A DNA stretch of 35,137 nucleotides. Origin: Rhizobium sp. Q54 (lineage in GTDB: Bacteria > Pseudomonadota > Alphaproteobacteria > Rhizobiales > Xanthobacteraceae). The DNA lies in assembly GCA_945870035.1 (NCBI GenBank), contig CAMBQQ010000038.1:1-35137 (forward strand), written 5' to 3'. Position 1 is the first letter of the stretch, and each line of letters begins with the position of its first letter. Position numbers and translations under genes: made by a program. A model generated the notes under the pieces. The model was not told the origin of the DNA. It was given only the letters and a program-made list of their open reading frames with translations, and made no database searches. Positions 15,823 through 24,384 of the stretch are shown piece by piece.

Positions 15823-17337
15823 ATGGGTTTCATGCCCTATACTGTTGATTCATCGAGAGTTTTTTCCCGCGACGAAGGCCATCAGGCCTGGCGCTACGGC
15901 GCCGCGCCGACCGCCGTTGCCCTGGCTTTGGCGACGCGGGCGATTCTGACCCCCATTCTGCACACCGATTCGATCTTTCTTTACTTTCTGCCGCCGGTGC
16001 TGATCGCCGCCGGCCTCGGCGGCCTCGGCCCCGGACTGCTGGCGACCGCCCTTGGCCTCGTCGCCGCCTTTTCGCTGATGCCGGAACTGTCCAGCTTTTC
16101 AACCCTCGCCATCGCTAGCGGCGTGATCTTTCTGGTGCTGGCGATAGGCGTTTCGTGGGGCGGCGAACTGCTGCACCGCGGCCAGCTGCGCGCCAACATC
16201 ATGACCCGCAATGCGCTGGCGCGCGAGGCGCATTTGCAATCGATTCTCGACACCGTGCCGGAAGCGATGATTGTCATCGACGAGCGCGGTGCCATGCAGT
16301 CGTTCTCATCGGCGGCCGAGCGGCTGTTCGGCTGCACGGCGAAAGAGGCGATCGGCAAGAACGTCAACATCCTGATGCCGGAACCGTATCGCAAGAACCA
16401 CGACGGCTATCTGCACCGCTACATGGACACCGGCGAACGCCGCATCATCGGCATCGGCCGCGTCGTCGTCGGCCGGCGCATGGACGGCTCGACATTCCCG
16501 ATGGAACTGGCGGTCGGCGAAATGAAGTCCGGCACGCAGCGGTTTTTCACCGGCTTCATCCGTGACTTGACCGAACGGCAGCAGACCGAGGCGCGCCTCC
16601 AGGAACTGCAATCCGAGCTGGTGCATATTTCGCGGCTGACCGCGATGGGCGAGATGGCCTCGACTTTGGCGCACGAACTCAACCAGCCGCTGGCAGCGAT
16701 CTCGAATTACATCAAGGGCTCGCAGCGCATGCTGGAGGCCGCGACCGACGAAGACTCCGTGACGTTACGCGATGCGCTCGGCAAGGCCGCCGACCAGGCG
16801 ATGCGCGCCGGACACATCATTCGCCGCTTGCGCGATTTCGTCTCGCGCGGCGAAAGCGAAAGGCGGGTGGAAAACATCACCAAGCTGATCGAGGAAGCCA
16901 GCGCGCTGGCGCTGGTCGGCATCAAGGATCGCGGCATTCGCGTGCAATTTCATTTCGACCCGAGCGTCGATCTGGTGCTGGCCGACCGGGTTCAGGTGCA
17001 GCAGGTGCTGCTCAACCTCATTCGCAACGCGATAGATTCGATGGAGACCGCGCCGGTGCGCGAACTGCTGATTTCGGTCATGCCCGACGAAGGCAATCAT
17101 ATCCGCGTCAGCGTCTCGGATTCCGGTTCCGGTATCGCGCCCGAAATTGCAGAACAGCTATTCCAGCCTTTCGTCACCACCAAGCGCCAGGGCATGGGCG
17201 TCGGCCTGTCGATTTCGCGCACCATTATCGAGGCGCATGGCGGGCGCATCTGGGTCGAAGCCAATGCCAAGGGCGGCACCACTTTCCATTTCACCCTTGC
17301 AGCGGTAGAGGAAGGGGATGTCGACGATGCAGTCTGA
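15823..17337 (+). CDS. fixL: oxygen-sensing histidine kinase FixL
   Basis: 504 aa. Four hydrophobic helices at about residues 30-112 (DUF4118-like) anchor it in the membrane. A heme PAS domain follows (about 133-250): His193 matches the proximal heme ligand (His200 of Bradyrhizobium FixL), and Arg199 and Arg213 match its Arg206 and Arg220. The kinase core has the H-box with His284 in [14 protein letters not shown], an N-box NLIRNAIDS at 398-406, DSGSGI at 433-438 and GMGVGLSIS at 457-465. It autophosphorylates when oxygen leaves the heme and passes the phosphate to FixJ. ATG at 15823 or 15832; no strong ribosome site is seen for either. fixJ overlaps its end. Confidence 0.95.
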   Translation: MGFMPYTVDSSRVFSRDEGHQAWRYGAAPTAVALALATRAILTPILHTDSIFLYFLPPVLIAAGLGGLGPGLLATALGLVAAFSLMPELSSFSTLAIASGVIFLVLAIGVSWGGELLHRGQLRANIMTRNALAREAHLQSILDTVPEAMIVIDERGAMQSFSSAAERLFGCTAKEAIGKNVNILMPEPYRKNHDGYLHRYMDTGERRIIGIGRVVVGRRMDGSTFPMELAVGEMKSGTQRFFTGFIRDLTERQQTEARLQELQSELVHISRLTAMGEMASTLAHELNQPLAAISNYIKGSQRMLEAATDEDSVTLRDALGKAADQAMRAGHIIRRLRDFVSRGESERRVENITKLIEEASALALVGIKDRGIRVQFHFDPSVDLVLADRVQVQQVLLNLIRNAIDSMETAPVRELLISVMPDEGNHIRVSVSDSGSGIAPEIAEQLFQPFVTTKRQGMGVGLSISRTIIEAHGGRIWVEANAKGGTTFHFTLAAVEEGDVDDAV

Positions 17338-17962
17338 GCCGGCCATTTACGTGATCGATGACGACGACGCCGTGCGGCAGTCGCTGGAGTTTCTGCTCAA
17401 GACCGCCGGGCTCACCGTGCAGGGCTTCGAGTCGGCCAAGGCCTTTCTCGACATTTTGCCGCAGGTTACGTCCGGCTGCGTCATTACCGATGTGCGCATG
17501 CCAGAGATGACCGGCATCGAGCTGTTGCGCCAGCTCCGCGTCACCAACCCCGACCTGCCGGTGATCGTCATCACCGGCCACGGCGACATATCGCTGGCGG
17601 TCGAGGCCATGAAGATCGGCGCCGTCGATTTCCTGGAAAAGCCGTTCGACGACGACCAGTTGATCGCCGCCGTGCGCTCCGCGCTCAACCGCGATGCCGA
17701 CGCCGGCAAGCGCAAGGCCGAGCTTGGCGCCATTACCGAGAAACTGGCCGCTTTGTCCAACCGCGAACGTCAGGTGCTCGATGGCCTGGTCGCCGGCAAC
17801 GCCAACAAGACCATCGCCTTCGATCTCGGCATCTCGCCGCGCACGGTGGAAATCTATCGCGCCAATGTCATGACCAAGATGGCGGCCAACAGCCTGTCCG
17901 ATCTGGTGCGCATGGCGATGCTGGCGGATATTCTGGCCGGGCCCGGCAAGGCACAGGCGTGA
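17327..17962 (+). CDS. fixJ: response regulator FixJ
   Basis: 211 aa. Receiver domain (about residues 5-120) with the acidic cluster IDDDD, the phosphoacceptor Asp55 in VITDVRMP, and the conserved lysine in FLEKPF. A LuxR/NarL-type helix-turn-helix follows, with [19 protein letters not shown] and [16 protein letters not shown]. Phospho-FixJ activates fixK. The ATG at 17318 is also in frame, but GGAAGGG is 10 nt before the ATG at 17327 and only about 2 nt before 17318. The gene overlaps fixL by 11 nt, so the pair is co-translated. No clear terminator follows. Confidence 0.95.
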   Translation: MQSEPAIYVIDDDDAVRQSLEFLLKTAGLTVQGFESAKAFLDILPQVTSGCVITDVRMPEMTGIELLRQLRVTNPDLPVIVITGHGDISLAVEAMKIGAVDFLEKPFDDDQLIAAVRSALNRDADAGKRKAELGAITEKLAALSNRERQVLDGLVAGNANKTIAFDLGISPRTVEIYRANVMTKMAANSLSDLVRMAMLADILAGPGKAQA

Positions 17963-17992
17963 CGGCGATTTGAGCTGCAAAAGTACACGGCT

Positions 17993-18008
17993 GAATAGTA
18001 TACAATTC
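17993..18008. promoter_or_regulatory. candidate GntR/FCD operator palindrome
   Basis: GAATAGTATACAATTC is symmetric at 14 of 16 positions around a GTATAC core, the core often seen for FCD-type GntR regulators. It is about 145 nt upstream of the sigma-54 promoter of the transporter operon, whose last gene encodes such a regulator. It could instead be a binding site for the sigma-54 activator. Confidence 0.4.
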
Positions 18009-18151
18009 GACGAAAATGCCTATTTTTTCGTCACTTGCCTTCGGACTGTATTCAATAGCCTAAGCTTTTGCCGTCTGTTCAAAACCGCGCCACTTTTATA
18101 TTCATAAATAAATTCAAAGGTTTAATGCCGCTATTGCGACGCAGCGGAATC

Positions 18152-18167
18152 TGGCACGACCCTTGCG
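18152..18167 (+). promoter_or_regulatory. sigma-54 (RpoN) promoter of the peptide-type ABC operon
   Basis: TGGCACGACCCTTGCG matches TGGCACG-N4-TTGC at every defined core position, with the GG (18153-18154) and GC (18165-18166) at the required 12-nt distance. It predicts a start near 18178 and a leader of about 23 nt before the ATG at 18201. The 238-nt gap 17963-18200 is AT-rich compared with the genes beside it, as is usual for an enhancer-dependent promoter; no clear NtrC-type site is seen. Confidence 0.8.
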
Positions 18168-18200
18168 GATAGCTCCCGTAGTTCCATCGGGAGGTTTGTC

Positions 18201-19820
18201 ATGAAGCGTCGTGATTTTCTCAAGTCCGCGGGTGCGGTGGCGGCCACCGCCGCTGTTTCCGCTCCGTCGGTTATCGACACGGCCAAGGCGCAGTCGCGCC
18301 AGGAGACGATGCTGATCGTTTCCGAAAGCGGCCCCAACAATCTCGACATCCACGGCGTCGGCACCAACGTGCCGGGCTATGAGGTGTCGTGGAATTGCTA
18401 CGACCGTCTCATCAGCCACGAAATGAAAACCGGGCCGAGCGGTCAGCCCTATTACGACAAAGACAAGTTCAAGCCGGAACTCGCCGAAGACATGAACGTC
18501 GGCGACATGTCTGCCACGTTCAAGCTGAAGAAAAACGCCAAATTCCAGGACGGCACCCCGGTCACCGCCAAGGACGTCAAGTGGTCGCTCGACCGCGCCG
18601 TCTCGGTCGGCGGTTTCCCGACCTTCCAGATGGCGGCCGGCTCGCTGACCAAGCGCGAGCAGTTCGTCGTCGTCGACGACCACACCTTCCGCGTCGACTT
18701 CGCCCGCAAGGATCGGCTGACCATCCCGGATCTCGCGGTCATCGTGCCCTGCATCATCAACTCCGGACTGGTGAAGAAGAACGCCACCGAGAAGGACCCG
18801 TGGGGTCTCGAATACACCAAGCAGAACACCGCCGGCTCCGGCGCCTACAAGGTGTCGAGCTGGGTCGCCGGCACTGAAGTCATCCTCGAGCGCAACGACG
18901 CCTGGGTTGGCGGCCCGCTGCCGAAAACCAAGAAGATCATCTGGCGCATGGTGCCGTCGGCCGGCAACCGCCGCGCGCTGCTGGAACGCGGCGACGCCGA
19001 CATCTCCTACGAATTGCCGAACAAGGATTTCGTCGAACTGAAAAGTGCCGGCAAGCTCAACATCGTGTCGACGCCGTTCTCCAACGGCATCCAGTATCTC
19101 GGCATGAACGTGAAGAACGCGCCGTTCAACAATCCGAAGGTGCGGCAGGCGGTGGCTTATGCCGTGCCGTATCAGAAGATCGTCGATGCCGTGCTCTACG
19201 GCCTCGGACAGCCGATGTACGGCAAGGCGCCGGGCGCGGCGACACAAGTCGCCTGGCCGCAGCCGCACCAGTACAACACCGATATCGAGAAGGCGAAGAA
19301 GCTGCTCGCCGAAGCCGGCTATCCGAACGGCTTCGAGACGACTTTGTCGTTCGATCTTGGATTTGCCACCATCAACGAACCGACCGCGGTCCTGATCCAG
19401 GAAAGCCTCGGTCAGATCGGCATCAAGACCACGATCAACAAGATCCCCGGCTCGAACTTCCGCACCGAACTGAACAAGAAAGTGCTGCCGCTCTATCTCA
19501 ACGTCTTCTCCGGCTGGCTCGATTATCCGGAGTACTTCTACATCTGGTGCTACCACGGCAAGAATTCGATTTTCAACACGATGAGCTACCAGTCCAAGGA
19601 GATGGACGCCTTCATCGACGGCGCCGTCACCGCGGCGGCGAACGGCGACAAGGCGACGTACGAAAAGGACGTGAAGGGCTTCGTCGATCTCGCCTTCACC
19701 GACATGCCGCGCGTGCCGCTGTTCCAGCCCTACTCCAACGTCGCCATGCAAAAGAACGTGTCCGGCTACCAGTACTGGTTCCACCGGCGCCTCGACTATC
19801 GCGCCTTGGTGAAAGCCTAA
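18201..19820 (+). CDS. ABC transporter substrate-binding protein, family 5 (peptide/oligopeptide type)
   Basis: 539 aa. A Tat-type signal (RRDFLKS at residues 3-9, then a hydrophobic stretch to about 30) sends the folded protein to the periplasm. The body has the SBP family 5 layout: a PDNLDIH-like start, LAEDMNVGDMSATFKLKKNAKFQDGTPVTAKDVKWSLDRA near residues 94-135, and NAPFNNPKVRQAVAYAVP near 305-320. Ligands of the family include peptides, nickel, opines and other compounds; none can be assigned here. GGGAGG lies 7 nt before the ATG. First gene of the operon, directly behind the sigma-54 promoter. Confidence 0.93.
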   Translation: MKRRDFLKSAGAVAATAAVSAPSVIDTAKAQSRQETMLIVSESGPNNLDIHGVGTNVPGYEVSWNCYDRLISHEMKTGPSGQPYYDKDKFKPELAEDMNVGDMSATFKLKKNAKFQDGTPVTAKDVKWSLDRAVSVGGFPTFQMAAGSLTKREQFVVVDDHTFRVDFARKDRLTIPDLAVIVPCIINSGLVKKNATEKDPWGLEYTKQNTAGSGAYKVSSWVAGTEVILERNDAWVGGPLPKTKKIIWRMVPSAGNRRALLERGDADISYELPNKDFVELKSAGKLNIVSTPFSNGIQYLGMNVKNAPFNNPKVRQAVAYAVPYQKIVDAVLYGLGQPMYGKAPGAATQVAWPQPHQYNTDIEKAKKLLAEAGYPNGFETTLSFDLGFATINEPTAVLIQESLGQIGIKTTINKIPGSNFRTELNKKVLPLYLNVFSGWLDYPEYFYIWCYHGKNSIFNTMSYQSKEMDAFIDGAVTAAANGDKATYEKDVKGFVDLAFTDMPRVPLFQPYSNVAMQKNVSGYQYWFHRRLDYRALVKA

Positions 19821-19832
19821 ACGCAAGACTCC

Positions 19833-19867
19833 CGCCCGGCCGCGCCGTCACAGGACGCGGCCGGGCG
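19833..19867 (+). other. GC-rich hairpin between binding protein and permease genes
   Basis: A perfect 12-bp stem (19833-19844 with 19856-19867) with an 11-nt loop and no T-tract. It is not a terminator of the usual kind; such hairpins after binding-protein genes commonly protect the upstream mRNA and raise the binding protein level over the permeases. Confidence 0.6.
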
Positions 19868-19898
19868 CACGGCTTCGATCGACAACAGGGAGCAGACC

Positions 19899-20909
19899 AT
19901 GGCCATCATGTTGAAGCGCATGACTTTGATCATCCCCAATCTGATCGGGGTCATCATCGTCACCTTCCTGTTGACGCGCGCATTGCCGGGCGACCCGGCG
20001 GCCTATTTCGCCGGGCCTGCCGCGACCAAGGAATCGGTCGAGCAGATCCGCAAATCGCTCGGCCTCGACAAGCCGCTGATCGTACAGTTCGGCAGCTATG
20101 TCAGCGAACTGGCGCATGGCAATCTTGGCACCTCGCTGACCACCGGCCAGCCAGTGCTCACCGAAATCAAGAACCGGCTGCCCGCTTCCGCCGAACTCAC
20201 ATTGTTCGGGCTCATCCTTTCCATCGTCATCGCGGTGCCGCTCGGCATTCTCGCCGCGGTCAAGCAAGGCTCCTGGATCGATCACACCTGCCGCATTGTC
20301 GCCACCGCCGGCGTGTCGCTGCCGGTGTTCTTCACCGGCCTGCTGCTGGTCTATGTGTTCTATTATATTCTTGGCTGGTCGCCGGCGCCGCTCGGCCGGC
20401 TCGACGTGTTCGCCTCGGCCCCGACGCAGATCACCGGCTTTTATCTGATCGACAGCCTGGTGACCGGCAACTGGTCGGCCTTCCGCTCGTCGCTCAACCA
20501 GCTGCTGCTGCCGGGCCTGACGCTCTGCATCTTTTCGCTGGCGCCGATCGCGCGCATGACGCGAGCCTCGATGCTCACCGTGCTGTCCTCGGAATTCATC
20601 CGCACCGCGCGCGCCTCGGGGCTCGACAGCCGCACCGTCATCATCACATACGCCTTCCGCAACGCCATGCTGCCGGTCGTCACCACGCTCGGTATGGTGT
20701 TCTCGTTCCTGCTCGGGGCCAACGTGCTGGTGGAAAAAGTGTTCGCCTGGCCTGGCATCGGCTCCTACGCGGTCGAGGCGCTGATCTCATCCGACTTTGC
20801 GCCGGTGCAGGGCTTCGTTCTCACCATGGCCATTCTCTATGTCGCGCTCAATCTGCTCATCGACCTGCTCTACGGCGTCATCGATCCGCGCGTGAGGCTT
20901 GAAGCATGA
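19899..20909 (+). CDS. ABC transporter permease, DppB type
   Basis: 336 aa. An inner-membrane permease with six predicted helices and an N-terminal segment TFLLTRALPGDPA typical of DppB/OppB. The EAA-like loop contacting the ATPase is visible as EFIRTARASGLDSRTVIITYAFRNAMLPV (about residues 231-259). GGGAGCA lies upstream of the ATG at 19899. Its stop overlaps the next start (ATGA), so the two permeases are co-translated. Confidence 0.93.
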   Translation: MAIMLKRMTLIIPNLIGVIIVTFLLTRALPGDPAAYFAGPAATKESVEQIRKSLGLDKPLIVQFGSYVSELAHGNLGTSLTTGQPVLTEIKNRLPASAELTLFGLILSIVIAVPLGILAAVKQGSWIDHTCRIVATAGVSLPVFFTGLLLVYVFYYILGWSPAPLGRLDVFASAPTQITGFYLIDSLVTGNWSAFRSSLNQLLLPGLTLCIFSLAPIARMTRASMLTVLSSEFIRTARASGLDSRTVIITYAFRNAMLPVVTTLGMVFSFLLGANVLVEKVFAWPGIGSYAVEALISSDFAPVQGFVLTMAILYVALNLLIDLLYGVIDPRVRLEA

Positions 20910-21832
20910 CCGAAATCACCACCATCGCGCCTGCTCCCGTCGCGACCGCAGCGACGCCGGCGTCCGCTCCGGCACCGAAAGTCGAGAACAATTCGATCTT
21001 CCGTCACGCCCTTTATGTCGTGTCCGAAAATCCGGTGACCGGCCTGTCGTTCGGCCTGTTTCTGCTGATCGCTTTGTGCGCGCTGTTCGGACCTTACATC
21101 GTGCCGTTCGATCCCTTGGCGAGCGACACCGCGGCGGCACTTTCGCCGCCATCGTGGAAGCACTGGTTCGGCACCGACCAGCTCGGCCGCGACATTTTCA
21201 GCCGCGTCATCGTCGCCACCCGGCTCGATTTCATCATCGCCATCACGTCGGTGGCGCTGGTGTTCGCGCTCGGCGGCTTTGCCGGCATCGCCGCCGGTTT
21301 CTTCCTCGGCTGGACCGACCGCATCGTCGGCCGCATCTCCGACACCATCATGGCCTTTCCGCTTTTCGTTCTCGCCATGGGCATCGTCGCCGCCCTCGGC
21401 AACACCGTGACCAACATCGTCATCGCCACCGCGATCATCAACTTCCCGCTCTATGTCCGCGTTGCGCGCGCCGAAGCCAATGTGCGGCGCGAGGCCGGCT
21501 TTGTGCAGGCAGCGAGGCTGTCCGGCAACAGCGACTTCCGCATTCTGTTTGGCCATATCCTGCCGAACATCATGCCGATCATGATGGTGCAGATTTCGCT
21601 GACCATGGGTTACGCCATTCTCAATGCCGCCGGACTGTCGTTCATCGGACTGGGCGTGCGTGCGCCGACGCCGGAATGGGGCATTATGGTCGCCGAAGGC
21701 GCGGCCAACATCATCTCCGGCGAATGGTGGATCGCATTGTTTCCCGGCCTCGCTTTGATGATCGCGGTATTCACCTTCAATCTGCTTGGCGACGGCCTGC
21801 GCGATCTGGTCGATCCGCAAAGGAGGACGTGA
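20906..21832 (+). CDS. ABC transporter permease, DppC type
   Basis: 308 aa. A Thr/Ala/Pro-rich N-terminal tail, then six helices; HWFGTDQLGRDIFSRVIVATR (about residues 89-109) is the family signature and EAGFVQAARLSGNSDFRILFGHILPN is the ATPase-contact loop. Starts with a 4-nt overlap with the DppB-type gene; its TGA overlaps the ATG of the ATPase gene by one base. It pairs with the upstream permease to form the membrane channel. Confidence 0.93.
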   Translation: MTEITTIAPAPVATAATPASAPAPKVENNSIFRHALYVVSENPVTGLSFGLFLLIALCALFGPYIVPFDPLASDTAAALSPPSWKHWFGTDQLGRDIFSRVIVATRLDFIIAITSVALVFALGGFAGIAAGFFLGWTDRIVGRISDTIMAFPLFVLAMGIVAALGNTVTNIVIATAIINFPLYVRVARAEANVRREAGFVQAARLSGNSDFRILFGHILPNIMPIMMVQISLTMGYAILNAAGLSFIGLGVRAPTPEWGIMVAEGAANIISGEWWIALFPGLALMIAVFTFNLLGDGLRDLVDPQRRT

Positions 21833-23562
21833 TGCTGAAGGCACCCACTCCGGAAGTCGACACCGGCGAAGCGCTGCCGCTGCTCGACGTGCGCGACCTC
21901 ACCGTCGAATTCGCCACAAGGCGCGGCGTCGTGCAGGCGGTCAAGAAGATCAACATCACATTGGCCAAAGGCGAGACGCTCGGCATTGTCGGCGAAAGCG
22001 GCTCCGGCAAATCGGTGACCTCCTACGCGGTGATGCGCATTCTCGACCGCGCCGGCTCGATCGCCGAAGGCTCGGTGCTGTTTTCCGGTCTCGATTTGCG
22101 CAGCGCCAGCGAGGGCGACATGCGCAATCTGCGCGGCCGCGAAATGTCGATGATCTTCCAGTCGCCGCGCCTCGCGCTCAATCCGATCCGCAAGGTCGGC
22201 CACCAGATCGAAGACGTGCTGCTCGAACATGCGCAGGTCGGCAACGAGGACGTCGCCAACAAGGCGATCGAAGTGCTGGAGCAGGTGCGCATCGCGCGGC
22301 CGAAGGAGCGCTATCACGCCTATCCGTTCGAGCTGTCCGGCGGCATGTGCCAGCGCGTCGTTATCGCGTTGGCTTTGGCGTGCCGGCCGCAACTCCTGAT
22401 CGCGGATGAGCCGACCACCGGCCTCGACGTGACGACGCAGAAGGCGGTGATGGATCTCGTCGTCGAGCTGACGCGCGAGCGCGGCATGTCGACCATTCTC
22501 ATCACCCACGATCTCGGCCTTGCCGCTGCCTATTGCGACAAGGTGGTGGTGATGGAAAAGGGCCATGTGGTCGAGACCTCGCCGTCCGAGACCATCTTCA
22601 AGGCGCCGGCGCATGCCTATACGCGCAAGCTGATGCGGGCAACGCCACGCCCCGGCATCACTTTGCGCGACCTGCTGCCGGAGGACGAAGCCGCCCGCGC
22701 CCGGCCTGTGGCGCATAATCCGGTCCAGGCCGACGAGGCGCCGCTCTTGGTCGTGGAAAATCTGGTGAAGGAATATCCGCGCAAGGGCGTCACGACGTCG
22801 CTGAAGAAGATGTTCGGCACCACGCCGGTCCCTGAAAGCGAGGCGTTCCGCGCCGTCGACGGCATCAGCTTTCAGATCGCGCGCGTAGAAAGCGTCGGCC
22901 TGTTCGGCGAGTCCGGTTGCGGCAAGTCGACCACCTCGATGATGGTGATGCGGCTGATCGACAAGACGTCCGGGACGATCACTTTCGGCGGCGGGGACAT
23001 CGGCGCGATCCCGGCCCGCAATTTCGCGACGCTGCCGCAGCGCAAGAAGATCCAGATGGTGTTCCAGGATCCGACCGACAGTCTCAACCCGCGCTTCACC
23101 GCGGCGCGCGCCATCGCCGATCCGCTGCTGCGCCTGAGCGACATTTCGCGCGGCGAGTTGCGGTCGAAGTGCGAAGAACTGGCGACGCAGGTGGGATTGC
23201 CGTTGCAATTCCTTGACCGCTTTCCGCACCAGCTATCGGGCGGCCAGAAGGCCCGGGTCGGGATTGCGAGGGCGATCGCGCTGCGTCCCGATCTCATCAT
23301 TCTCGACGAGCCGACCGCGGCCTTGGACGTCTCGGTGCAGGCGGTTGTGCTTAACCTGCTGCAGGACCTGAAGGATTCGCTGGGGATGAGCTATCTTTTC
23401 GTGTCGCACGATCTCAACGTGGTACGTCTTCTGTGCGATCGTGTCATCGTCATGAACACGGGCCGCATCGTTGAACAAGGCCCGACGCAACAGGTCATGG
23501 ATGCGCCACAAGCGGCCTATACGCGCGATCTGCTGGCGGCGATCCCGCATCCGCCGGTCTGA
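21832..23562 (+). CDS. fused double ATPase of peptide-type ABC transporter (DppD-DppF)
   Basis: 576 aa, two complete nucleotide-binding domains joined in one chain. First half: Walker A GESGSGKS at 54-61, signature LSGGMCQRV at 168-176, Walker B ending ADEP at 191-194. Second half: Walker A GESGCGKST at 359-367, signature LSGGQ at 468-472, Walker B LIILDEP near 491-497. A linker of about 60 residues, close to the oligopeptide C-terminal motif, separates them. Cys173 stands where Arg is usual in the first signature. AGGAGG precedes the ATG at 21832, so the upstream in-frame extension through the permease gene is not real. Fusion of the DppD and DppF parts is common in Rhizobiales. Confidence 0.95.
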   Translation: MLKAPTPEVDTGEALPLLDVRDLTVEFATRRGVVQAVKKINITLAKGETLGIVGESGSGKSVTSYAVMRILDRAGSIAEGSVLFSGLDLRSASEGDMRNLRGREMSMIFQSPRLALNPIRKVGHQIEDVLLEHAQVGNEDVANKAIEVLEQVRIARPKERYHAYPFELSGGMCQRVVIALALACRPQLLIADEPTTGLDVTTQKAVMDLVVELTRERGMSTILITHDLGLAAAYCDKVVVMEKGHVVETSPSETIFKAPAHAYTRKLMRATPRPGITLRDLLPEDEAARARPVAHNPVQADEAPLLVVENLVKEYPRKGVTTSLKKMFGTTPVPESEAFRAVDGISFQIARVESVGLFGESGCGKSTTSMMVMRLIDKTSGTITFGGGDIGAIPARNFATLPQRKKIQMVFQDPTDSLNPRFTAARAIADPLLRLSDISRGELRSKCEELATQVGLPLQFLDRFPHQLSGGQKARVGIARAIALRPDLIILDEPTAALDVSVQAVVLNLLQDLKDSLGMSYLFVSHDLNVVRLLCDRVIVMNTGRIVEQGPTQQVMDAPQAAYTRDLLAAIPHPPV

Positions 23563-23586
23563 AGAGATTAAGCGAGAAGACGCCGG

Positions 23587-24267
23587 ATGACTCTGCCCAG
23601 CGCGGACGCGCAAGACATAACCTGGCCGCGCAAGACGCGTTCGGAAGAATTACGATTGCAACTCGCCGACGAGATCGTGCGTGGCGTCTATGCGCCGGGC
23701 GCACCGCTCGACGAGACGCGCATCGCCAACCGCTTCAGCGTGTCGCGCACGCCGGTGCGCGAGGCCATCCGTTTGCTGGCGGCGAGCGGGCTGGTCGAAG
23801 TGCGGCCGCATCGCGCCGCCGTGGTGGCGCGGCCCGATGCCGGCCAGCTTGCCGGCATGTTCGAAGCGATGGCCGAGCTTGAGGCCTTGTGCGCCGGCTT
23901 TGCCGCCGAGCGCATGACGTTGACTGAGCGGCAAGGCCTCGAGGACATTCACGAGAAGCTGCGCGTGCTGATCCAGAGCGGCGATCCGCAGGAGTATCAC
24001 GAAGTGAACGAAGCGTTTCACAACGCCATCTATGACGGCGCACACAATGCCTATCTCGCCGAGATGACGTTATCGACACGCTCGCGCGTGCAGCCGTTCC
24101 GCCGTGCGCAGTTCCGCAATCTCGGCCGCCTGGCGAAATCGCATGTCGAGCATGATCGTGTGGTGGAAGCGATTTTGCGCGGCGAGCGCGCCGTCGCGGC
24201 GGCGGCGATGGGCGCGCATATCGTCACGGTGCGCGAAGAGTACGAGCACTATACGGAGACGATTTAG
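23587..24267 (+). CDS. GntR family transcriptional regulator, FCD subfamily
   Basis: 226 aa. Winged helix-turn-helix at about residues 16-80 with LDETRIANRFSVSRTPVREAIRLLAASGLVEV, the standard GntR signature, followed by the all-helical FCD ligand/metal domain with EHDRVVEAILRGE near the end carrying a candidate metal-binding His. FCD regulators usually respond to an organic acid or a metabolite of the pathway they control. It is 24 nt behind the ATPase gene in the same operon, so control of this operon is likely; the palindrome at 17993 is a candidate site. Confidence 0.92.
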   Translation: MTLPSADAQDITWPRKTRSEELRLQLADEIVRGVYAPGAPLDETRIANRFSVSRTPVREAIRLLAASGLVEVRPHRAAVVARPDAGQLAGMFEAMAELEALCAGFAAERMTLTERQGLEDIHEKLRVLIQSGDPQEYHEVNEAFHNAIYDGAHNAYLAEMTLSTRSRVQPFRRAQFRNLGRLAKSHVEHDRVVEAILRGERAVAAAAMGAHIVTVREEYEHYTETI

Positions 24268-24272
24268 TTATC

Positions 24273-24384
24273 CGTCATCCTGAGGTGCGAACGAAGCGAG
24301 CCTCGAAGGATGAACGGCCAAAATTTTCAAGACCTTGGCCGTCGCCCTTCGAGGGCCGCCTGCGGCGGCCACCTCAGGGTGACG
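24273..24384. repeat. intergenic inverted repeat overlapping the atzF stop
   Basis: Ends CGTCATCCTGAGGTG and CACCTCAGGGTGACG form the outer arms, with inner CTTCGAGG/CCTCGAAG arms. It is a widespread kind of Bradyrhizobiaceae intergenic repeat. Its right arm contains the stop and last three codons of the allophanate hydrolase gene, so it may have inserted at, and slightly altered, the gene's 3' end. It also fills the space between the two convergent genes. Confidence 0.75.

Noticed and set aside
17963-18200. classical NtrC site in the gap before the sigma-54 promoter
   Set aside because: No clear GCAC-N-GTGC-type palindrome was found; only the GTATAC palindrome stands out.
18114-19826. 570-codon minus-strand frame opposite the binding-protein gene
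   Set aside because: It mirrors a gene with a Tat signal, a ribosome site and a sigma-54 promoter; no ribosome site or family is seen for the shadow.
20899-21831. in-frame extension of the double ATPase back through the DppC-type gene
   Set aside because: The real ATG at 21832 has AGGAGG upstream and matches family length; the extension overprints a well-formed permease gene and has Arg/His-rich low-complexity content.
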